The notes under the pieces: generated by a model | Told to the model about the DNA's origin: nothing | Database searches by the model: none | What the model saw: the letters and a program-made list of their open reading frames with translations, nothing else | Assembly: GCF_004353895.1 (NCBI RefSeq) | Contig: NZ_SMOG01000002.1 | Location: 62,001-126,000, forward strand | Reading direction: 5' to 3' | DNA from: Candidatus Syntrophosphaera thermopropionivorans | GTDB taxonomy: Bacteria; Cloacimonadota; Cloacimonadia; Cloacimonadales; Cloacimonadaceae | DNA length: 64,000 bases | Position numbers and translations under genes: made by a program | Shown here: piece after piece, positions 57,652 to 64,000 of the stretch | Position numbering within the stretch: the stretch's first letter is position 1 | Layout: every line of letters begins with the position of its first letter

Positions 57652-58955
57652 TTTACTCCTTCCTTAATCACTTCTCCAAATAAATCCGTTCCTATTATAT
57701 CTATCAATTTTATAGGATAGATTTTACCTAATTCCAGATTTTCTCCTTTAACAAATGTCAATCCATCTATATCAGGTGCTTGAAACCAGGTTCTTCCAAT
57801 ATAATTAGCTTCTTCAATATCATCTGCATAATCTTCTATTAAAACTTCCAAAATCTCACCAATATAGCTTCCCATAATTTCTTCCAGAGATTGTTGCTGC
57901 AGCTTTACTAATTGATTATAACGAGTCCGTATGGTTCTGGGGAGAATTTGATGGTCCATTTGGGCTGCAGGAGTACCTTCTTCTCTGGAATAAGGAAAGA
58001 TTCCCAGATAAAGAAAAGGAGTTGAATTAACAAAATTCTTTAGCAACTCAAAATCCTGTCTTGATTCACCTGGAAATCCTATCATTAAGGTAGTTCTAAG
58101 AACAGATTGAGGAAGCTTATCTTTTATCTTATTAAACATTTCTTTTAATTCAGTAGACCCTTTTTTTCTTCCCATAGCTTTTAAGATTGGGTCAGAAATA
58201 TGCTGAATAGGAATCTCAAAATAGGGCAAGAGCTCTGGATATTTTTCCCAGAGCTCCAGCCAGGAAGTCTCAAAATGGTCAGGATGCATATATAGCACTC
58301 TAATCCACTTATATTTATTAAGTTTTATTAGCTCTTCCAGCAATTCTGGCAAAGCTTTATAGCCATAGAGGTCCATACCATAATTTGCTGTATCCTGAGC
58401 AATAACAATTAGTTCGGAATAATGTTTATTGTCTTCATCTGCTAATTCTCTTGCTTCTTCCACCAATACTTCTATAGGAATGCTTTTCATCTCACCCCGA
58501 ATAGAAGGAATAGTGCAATAAGTGCAGTGATTGGAACAGCCATCACTTATAAGTAAATAGCGATAATAAACTTCATCAATTGAAGTTCTTTGATATTTTG
58601 CCTGAGATGTAAGCCCCAGCAAAGTTTCCATAGCAGCAACATCTTTCAGTCCAATCCAGCTATCAACCTCAGGAAAAGCTTCTTCAAATTCCCCTAAACC
58701 TCTATTCATCAAACAACCTGTAACTACAAGTTTTTTAATCTTACCTTCTCTTTTCATTTCAACCAATTCTGAAAGAACTTGTTCTCCTTCTTTTAAAGCT
58801 GATTCAATGAAGGAACAGGTATTGACTAAAACCAGGTCTATAGGTTCACTTTCATCCCAGAGTTGATAACCTGCCTTTTCCAGAATATTAGCAAATATCT
58901 CACTATCTACCAGATTCTTGGAACAGCCTAAGCTTACTATATAATAAGATTTCAT
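57648..58955 (-). CDS. rimO: Ribosomal protein S12 methylthiotransferase
   Basis: Radical-SAM enzyme that methylthiolates an aspartate of ribosomal protein S12. 435 residues. UPF0004 domain cysteines C11 (SLGCSKNLVDSE), C47 and C81 bind the auxiliary cluster. The radical-SAM cluster cysteines are C140, C144 and C147 in DGCSNHCTYCTIP. A C-terminal TRAM domain begins about residue 370. SLGCSKNLVDSE separates RimO from MiaB. It overlaps the genes on both sides by 4 bases. Confidence 0.96.
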   Translation of the reverse strand: MKSYYIVSLGCSKNLVDSEIFANILEKAGYQLWDESEPIDLVLVNTCSFIESALKEGEQVLSELVEMKREGKIKKLVVTGCLMNRGLGEFEEAFPEVDSWIGLKDVAAMETLLGLTSQAKYQRTSIDEVYYRYLLISDGCSNHCTYCTIPSIRGEMKSIPIEVLVEEARELADEDNKHYSELIVIAQDTANYGMDLYGYKALPELLEELIKLNKYKWIRVLYMHPDHFETSWLELWEKYPELLPYFEIPIQHISDPILKAMGRKKGSTELKEMFNKIKDKLPQSVLRTTLMIGFPGESRQDFELLKNFVNSTPFLYLGIFPYSREEGTPAAQMDHQILPRTIRTRYNQLVKLQQQSLEEIMGSYIGEILEVLIEDYADDIEEANYIGRTWFQAPDIDGLTFVKGENLELGKIYPIKLIDIIGTDLFGEVIKEGVK

Positions 58956-60202
58956 TCCAGTAAATGGATAAAAAGGCCTGAACGCAGTTTGGGTTCAAAC
59001 CAGGTTGATTTGGGGGGCATAATTTCTCCCGCATCAGCTATCCTCATTAGTTCATCTACTGAGGTGGGATACATAACAAAAGCTACTGCTTCTTTTCCGC
59101 TATTGACTCTTCTAACCAATTCCTCCAATCCTCTTATGCCACCTACAAAATCTATGCGTTTATCTCTTCTCGGATCCACTATACCTAAAATGGGATGTAA
59201 TAAATTATTTTGTAGGATAGAAACATCCAGAGAAGCTACAGGATTGCTGGCATCCCAGGTGCCATAACGAGGTCTAAGACAGTACCAGGAATGGGCAAGA
59301 TACATACCTATCTCATGCTTATGAGTTGGTCTAAAAACTCTCACAGCTGGTAATTTTGTCACTTCAAACTTGTCTTCTACTAAATGCAGAAAGGTTTCTA
59401 CCGTATGATTATTTAAATCACGCACTATTCTGTTATAATCGTAAATCTTGAGCTGATTATCTGGAACAATAACAGCCATAAAGAAATTAAACTCTTCTTC
59501 ACCTGTATAATCTGGATGTTGCTGACGACGTAATAGACCAACTTTAGCAGCTGAAGCGGTACGATGATGTCCATCTGCTACATACAAACAATCCAGTGCG
59601 GCAAAACTTTTTTGAATGACTTCAATATCTTCTGGATTATCAATTAACCATAGAGAGTGACTTATACCATCATCAGCTACGAAGTCATATTCGGGGGCAT
59701 GGTTTTTTTTCACTCTTTCTACTACTTCATTGATAGAATCTTGATGCTTATAAGTTAGAAACACTGGGGATGAATGGGCATTACAGGCATCTATATGACG
59801 AATACGGTCTTGTTCTTTATCTTCTCTGGTCAGCTCATGTCTTTTTATCACACCAGACATATATTCATCCACTGAAACCAATCCTACCAAGCCATTTTGT
59901 TCTCTCCCATTCATAATCTCTCTATAAACATAATACATAGGCTTTTCATCTTGTTTCATATAGCCTTCTTGCAGATAACGATAGAGATTCTCGCGCGCTT
60001 TAGCATAAACTGCTGGATCATAAAGGTCAATTTCTGGTGGTAAATCTACTTCTGGTTTTTCCACCCGAATGAAACTCAAGGGATGTTTTTGTGCTTCAAT
60101 TCTTGCCTCATCCGAATCCATTACATCATACGGCAAAGAAGCTATTTCAGATGCGTATTCAGGCAAGGGACGAACTGCCTTGAAAGGTTTGAAAGTCGCC
60201 AT
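58952..60202 (-). CDS. DUF1015-family protein
   Basis: 416 residues, the usual family length. MATFKPFKAVRPLPEYASEIASLPYDVM at the N-terminus, the ELTREDKEQDRIRH segment and YVADGHHRTASAAKV are the conserved DUF1015 landmarks. The VADGHHR motif resembles ParB/Srx-type kinase sites, and family members are often next to serine/phosphoglycerate dehydrogenase genes, but none is here. Function unproven. GGAG precedes the ATG; 20 bases separate it from the upstream M18 peptidase gene and a 4-base overlap joins it to rimO. Confidence 0.92.
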   Translation of the reverse strand: MATFKPFKAVRPLPEYASEIASLPYDVMDSDEARIEAQKHPLSFIRVEKPEVDLPPEIDLYDPAVYAKARENLYRYLQEGYMKQDEKPMYYVYREIMNGREQNGLVGLVSVDEYMSGVIKRHELTREDKEQDRIRHIDACNAHSSPVFLTYKHQDSINEVVERVKKNHAPEYDFVADDGISHSLWLIDNPEDIEVIQKSFAALDCLYVADGHHRTASAAKVGLLRRQQHPDYTGEEEFNFFMAVIVPDNQLKIYDYNRIVRDLNNHTVETFLHLVEDKFEVTKLPAVRVFRPTHKHEIGMYLAHSWYCLRPRYGTWDASNPVASLDVSILQNNLLHPILGIVDPRRDKRIDFVGGIRGLEELVRRVNSGKEAVAFVMYPTSVDELMRIADAGEIMPPKSTWFEPKLRSGLFIHLLE

Positions 60203-60221
60203 TATGATTCTCCTATATATT

Positions 60222-61490
60222 TTATTGATAATACACTTTTAAAACTTTTATCATATTTATGTGGTCTTCCACACCTACTGTTTCACGAACTGAATGCATA
60301 GCCCAGAGAGGATTACCAACATCAACCACAGGAATACCCAGACGAGAAGATATAATATGTCCTACGGTGCTACCACATAATAAATCACTGCGTATAATAT
60401 AGGTCTGACAGGGAACTTCTGCTATTTCACAGAGTCTTTTAAATCTTTGACTGCTTTCCAGATTAGTAGCATAATTATAATTCGCATTCCATTTTATTAC
60501 CGGTCCTCCATTCATTACAGGAGCATAACTTGGATCGTACTTCTCAGGATAAGATGGATGATAGGAATGTGCCATATCACCAGAGATAAGAAATGACTTA
60601 CTTAATATCCTCAAATATTCTTCCCGAGAAAATCCTATGTTTAAGGCTATTCTTTCCAATACATTTTCCAGAAAAGAAGAATCCGCTCCCTGTCTGGTTT
60701 CTGAACCGATTTCTTCATTGTCAAATAAAGCGGCTACACAGGTGCTCTCAGAATTATCTACTTCACGAATTGCACTCATTATTGAATGAGTCATTCCTAA
60801 ATTATCCAATCTGGCACTCATTATTAAGCTCTGGTCTAAACCACAAATCTCTGCAGGCTCAAAATCATAAAGAAAGAGTTCACTGCCAGAAATATTTTCC
60901 ACAGACACTACTGCAGCTTTAGCTAAAGCTTCCATCAAGGAATTTTTTTCACTTTCTTTACTCTGTAATATCGCTTGCAGATGAATCTGCTTATTATATT
61001 CAAAACCCTTATTTATCTCTCTATTAAGATGAAGTGCAGCATTGGGTATAACTGCTACGGGTTGTTTCAAATTTACTGGTAAAAATCTAAGATTATCTTC
61101 TTGCTTAATTGCAATTTTCCCCGCAATACTTAAACTACGATCAATCCAGGAACCGATTATAGGACCTCCGTAGACTTCTACGGAAACACGGGTAATACCA
61201 TTTTCTGTCTTCAGACTTTCTGGTTTTATCTTTAAACTGGGACTATCTATGTGGGCTGCTCCAATTTTATATCCAGTATCCAGAAGATTTTTGCTTCCTA
61301 AAGTGAAAGCTACAACACTGGTATCACGACAAACATAATATTTACCACCAACTTGAAGTGCCCATTGTTCTTCTTCTTTTAAAGCTTTAAAACCACTTTC
61401 CTCCAGCCTTTTAACTATTTCGTGAGACGCTTGTATTGAAGTGGGTGAACCATTAAGAAAGTCCAGAAAATCCAAAATTTGGTTATTCAT
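60222..61490 (-). CDS. M18-family aminopeptidase (aspartyl aminopeptidase-like)
   Basis: 422-residue dodecameric cytoplasmic zinc peptidase. Visible: GAAHIDSPSLKIKPES with the first metal histidine and aspartate, LFDNEEIGSETRQGADS with the catalytic glutamates, ARLDNLGMTHSIMSAI, and GDMAHSYHPSYPEKYDP with the C-terminal metal histidine. It trims N-terminal acidic residues or other residues from peptides, useful for an amino-acid fermenter. First gene of the minus-strand unit. Confidence 0.94.
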   Translation of the reverse strand: MNNQILDFLDFLNGSPTSIQASHEIVKRLEESGFKALKEEEQWALQVGGKYYVCRDTSVVAFTLGSKNLLDTGYKIGAAHIDSPSLKIKPESLKTENGITRVSVEVYGGPIIGSWIDRSLSIAGKIAIKQEDNLRFLPVNLKQPVAVIPNAALHLNREINKGFEYNKQIHLQAILQSKESEKNSLMEALAKAAVVSVENISGSELFLYDFEPAEICGLDQSLIMSARLDNLGMTHSIMSAIREVDNSESTCVAALFDNEEIGSETRQGADSSFLENVLERIALNIGFSREEYLRILSKSFLISGDMAHSYHPSYPEKYDPSYAPVMNGGPVIKWNANYNYATNLESSQRFKRLCEIAEVPCQTYIIRSDLLCGSTVGHIISSRLGIPVVDVGNPLWAMHSVRETVGVEDHINMIKVLKVYYQ

Positions 61491-61905
61491 CCTTTCAACT
61501 CCAGATTTCTTTTATTAAAGCCTTCTTATTTTATACCCTAAAACCTGTCAAAGAAATTAAATCTGGTAATGAGCTTGCTAACTTTTGCTCTCAGTTTTTG
61601 AGTAAAACATTTAATTAAAGCTACCTGAATCACATTATCCTTAGAACTGCGGTTATTGAAAATAAAAGGAATTCTAAAGAAATCAGTAGATGAAGAAAGT
61701 CTTCAAGATTATTCCCCTAATTTTTTAAATTGACATATATTAATAAAGTTTTATATGGGCAATAATGTGAATAATAGTACTGCTAAGATTTTGTCTATAT
61801 CTTACTCTACATTCATTTATGGATTGTAAAAAATAATAGTATAGCAATTCTCACGGTATCTATTTAATCACAAAATTATTTAAACATATTAAGGAGTTGA
61901 GGACG
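61491..61905. other. Divergent intergenic region between the M18 unit and the lipoprotein gene
   Basis: The gap carries promoters for both directions. For the minus strand, TATAAA (61530-61535) lies about 40 bases before the M18 start. For the plus strand, TTGACA and TATATG (61730-61757) are promoter-like. No RNA gene, repeat array or terminator is evident; two tiny frames (12 and 24 codons) lack ribosome sites. Confidence 0.5.
61730..61757 (+). promoter_or_regulatory. Possible sigma-70-type promoter for the lipoprotein gene
   Basis: TTGACA (61730-61735) and TATATG (61752-61757) are separated by 16 bases, close to the sigma-70 consensus. The implied start is about 140 bases before the ATG, giving a long AT-rich leader. 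AT-rich background makes chance matches common. Confidence 0.3.
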
Positions 61906-64000
61906 ATGAAAACAAAACATTTCTTTGTCATCTTATTTTGTATGTTTTTATTTATCTTTGCTGCTTGTCAGAAAGATGATGCGGATCATCAACCGATTAA
62001 CACTGACATTGTAACTTCTCTAAATAATTACTGGCAGTATCAATCAGATTTAACTTCCACTCTTGAATCGCATGATGGCACAATGGTTGGAATACAAAAT
62101 GCCATTTTAAATTTAGGGAATAAGTCAAAAAATCGGTATGACTTCAGTCAAATTGACGGTATGGTAGATGAATATTACAATCAGTGTAATGTTATTTCCG
62201 ATCATTTTGCTGTTTTAGCTCGGGCAGAGGATTCCATCGTACCTTATGGAGAAAGTAAAGGATTGTTATCCAATGTGGCAAAAGGTATCTATAATAAAGC
62301 AAAGGATACGGTCGTCTCTGGTGGGAGAATGGTTCGTTCTGGCTGGAGAGTTTTAAGTGGTAAACAAAGTATCCGTCAGGTTTTAAATGATCCCGAATCT
62401 GGTATACCATTACTTTCTGGATGGGCAGAAACCATTCAAAAACGTAATAATGCTCGTGACGCTAAAATCCGTGAAATGATTTTAAACTGGAATCCTACCA
62501 CTTCCCCTGAAGATTGCAATTACACTATTCCTTATGATGATTTACCAGGTTCAACACCTCAGGAAAAAGCCAATGCCTATCTTAATTTAAGTGATGAAGA
62601 CCCAATCAAAATGCAAACTCGCTCTGGGGTTATGTTATGGAGCGATGATGAAAGGGCAGCAACTGCTGAGACAGCAAAGGAACTTGGAGAAACCGGAGTT
62701 AAAGCTGTGGGAGATGCTTATGGTGGAAATGTTGGTGAATGGAATAATGAAATTCTGGATCAGATGATGGAAGAAGGTGAAACTCCTCAAGATTGTGGAA
62801 CACTTACAGTAGACATCAATTCTTCCGAAACCGGAAATCCTCCCATTGAAACAGGAAAAACTTTAATTATTTCAAGGTCTGATATGCCTGAAGATAATCC
62901 TCGTATTACTATCATTATGAATGCACCTCAAAATCTACAACTACAGCTGCCTGAAAGTGAGTATCAGGTTATTGCTCTGGCTCAAGATTTCATTCGTGGT
63001 GTCTATGATAACTTGCAAATCGCTCAAGCTGGTTTGACACAAGTTGCCACAAATCTTCTGAAACTTGCTGAGAATGCAATCATAATTGAAGATTTAACTG
63101 TCGTTGAAGGTTGCATAACCGTTAATCAACCCGTACATGCACACACCACTTGCGTTAGCACAATTGGACAGGCTCTCAATTTTCAATGGACGGTTTCAGG
63201 TGGTGCTTATACAGGTTTTAAAGCTAATGGCACGGATCTAACCTTCACTCCCACAGAAGAAAAGGAATATACCATTGCTGTAGAAATTTCCGATAATATG
63301 GGTAATCATAAATCCAGAAGTATTACTGTCGCTTCTTCTGGTGGTAAACTGGTTATTGATAATTGGGAAATTGAAGATGAAAACTTTATTGATAATAAAC
63401 TCAATCCAGGAGAAAGAGCCACTATAAAACTCTTCGTTACTAATACAGGAACAACAAGTTTGACTGGCTATCAAGCTATAGTAACTTCCGTTGGTTTTTC
63501 TTCCTCTTTTAATCCCTCTAATGTAACTATTGAGGCTGGACAAACCTTACCGGTAAGCGTTCCTATTACTATCAATAAAGAACTAAGCCAAAATCAACTT
63601 ACTCTACAATATCAATTTACAACACAAAATCAAAACAATGATAATGTACTTATTACTGATACTATAGAGCTTCCTATAGATTTCTATGTAACCATTAATG
63701 AAATCTCTAATGTGGTAACTAACAGGATTGTTAATATCAACGGAAAAATAGCCAATCCTCAATTAACAACTGCATTGCTCATTCTGGATAATGACAGCGA
63801 GCATACTTTTGACCTCAATTTGAATAATGGCAATTTCTCTCAAGAAATAGTATTAACCGGGTCCAACGAGGAAGTTCAACATACAGTATATGTTATAGCT
63901 GTTTCTGGAGCTCTGGTAGCTGAAAATACAATGTCTTTCTCTTCGCAGGTTCCTTTAATGGCTTTACATTGCACTCTAACTTGGGATACTTATGGAACGG
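61906..64000 (+). CDS. Large surface lipoprotein, 3' end outside window
   Basis: The frame is open for 698 codons to the window edge. AAGGAG lies 9 bases before the ATG. The signal peptide MKTKHFFVILFCMFLFIFAAC ends in a lipobox cysteine (FAAC) followed by QKDDAD. Residues about 25-190 are helical and Asn/Ser-rich (SNVAKGIYNKAKDTVVSGGR). About 385-480 looks like a PKD/Ig domain (FQWTVSGGAYTGF, FTPTEEKEYTIAVEISD), then a CARDB-like segment (KLVIDNWEIEDENFIDNKLN, LTGYQAIVTS). The last visible residues LHCTLTWDTYGT look like the start of a DUF2135-type domain. Function unknown; an outer-membrane or surface-exposed role is likely. Confidence 0.85.
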   Translation, partial: MKTKHFFVILFCMFLFIFAACQKDDADHQPINTDIVTSLNNYWQYQSDLTSTLESHDGTMVGIQNAILNLGNKSKNRYDFSQIDGMVDEYYNQCNVISDHFAVLARAEDSIVPYGESKGLLSNVAKGIYNKAKDTVVSGGRMVRSGWRVLSGKQSIRQVLNDPESGIPLLSGWAETIQKRNNARDAKIREMILNWNPTTSPEDCNYTIPYDDLPGSTPQEKANAYLNLSDEDPIKMQTRSGVMLWSDDERAATAETAKELGETGVKAVGDAYGGNVGEWNNEILDQMMEEGETPQDCGTLTVDINSSETGNPPIETGKTLIISRSDMPEDNPRITIIMNAPQNLQLQLPESEYQVIALAQDFIRGVYDNLQIAQAGLTQVATNLLKLAENAIIIEDLTVVEGCITVNQPVHAHTTCVSTIGQALNFQWTVSGGAYTGFKANGTDLTFTPTEEKEYTIAVEISDNMGNHKSRSITVASSGGKLVIDNWEIEDENFIDNKLNPGERATIKLFVTNTGTTSLTGYQAIVTSVGFSSSFNPSNVTIEAGQTLPVSVPITINKELSQNQLTLQYQFTTQNQNNDNVLITDTIELPIDFYVTINEISNVVTNRIVNINGKIANPQLTTALLILDNDSEHTFDLNLNNGNFSQEIVLTGSNEEVQHTVYVIAVSGALVAENTMSFSSQVPLMALHCTLTWDTYGT

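Overview
The window is 64 kb of a compact, AT-rich bacterial chromosome with short intergenic gaps and many genes overlapping by 1-4 bases (ATGA, GTGA, TAATG junctions). It most resembles Cloacimonadota ('Candidatus Cloacimonas'-like amino-acid fermenters). The grounds are: a thiolase next to a class-III acyl-CoA beta-transaminase (the Kat pair of lysine fermentation, which I recall being characterised from Ca. Cloacimonas acidaminovorans); large secreted proteins ending in FlgD-like / type IX sorting domains; a PorU-like C25 peptidase; indolepyruvate:ferredoxin oxidoreductase; and LptF/LptG plus a GT9 heptosyltransferase, which indicate a diderm envelope. The assignment is inference from gene content, not from a search. 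I found no rRNA, tRNA, CRISPR array, transposase or phage gene.

Layout. 1-4376 (minus): thioredoxin reductase, alanyl-tRNA synthetase and a GT9 glycosyltransferase cut by the window edge. 4377-5104: gap with an 11-bp tandem repeat and a candidate small ORF. 5105-13553 (plus): nitrilase-family hydrolase, NAD+ DNA ligase, LptF, LptG, PpiD-like foldase, GlmM-like phosphohexomutase. 13710-17880: thiolase, Kat-like transaminase, CTP synthase with an inverted repeat in its leader. 18047-20964: a substrate-binding lipoprotein translationally coupled to a Cache-HAMP-PP2C phosphatase. 21009-29941: SdpI-like membrane protein, a gap with a symmetric array of 11-bp units, RlpA-like protein, then psuG, a DppA-type D-aminopeptidase, a DUF2007-OPRT fusion, a methyltransferase, rnhB, and the iorA/iorB pair. 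29998-39055: secreted CapA-like protein, xseA, and a surface-glycan cluster (flippase, methyltransferase, two glycosyltransferases). 39056-40830: structured gap, a small minus-strand ORF and a PDZ protein with a barrel-like C-terminus.

41019-56613 (plus): secreted M28 peptidase, then a long dense run: acylphosphatase, LysM-M23 peptidase, sigma-70 factor, phosphate butyryltransferase, RlmH, a 51-residue OadG-like membrane protein, PorU-like peptidase, CysS, a membrane-anchored beta-propeller, an APH-like kinase and a Na/Pi cotransporter. 56659-61490 (minus): M18 aminopeptidase, DUF1015 protein, RimO, TrpS. 61906-64000 (plus): start of a large lipoprotein that leaves the window.

How the genes fit together. 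Energy metabolism is represented by the Kat/thiolase pair, Ptb and IorAB, all consistent with CoA-thioester-yielding amino-acid fermentation. Envelope building is represented by GT9, LptF/G, PpiD, GlmM, RlpA, LysM-M23, the flippase/glycosyltransferase cluster and PorU with its type IX cargo. The least explained items are the substrate-binding protein/PP2C receptor pair, the two intergenic arrays with 11-bp period, terminators that abut the ribosome-binding sites of psuG and the capA-like gene, and several small or domain-hybrid proteins.
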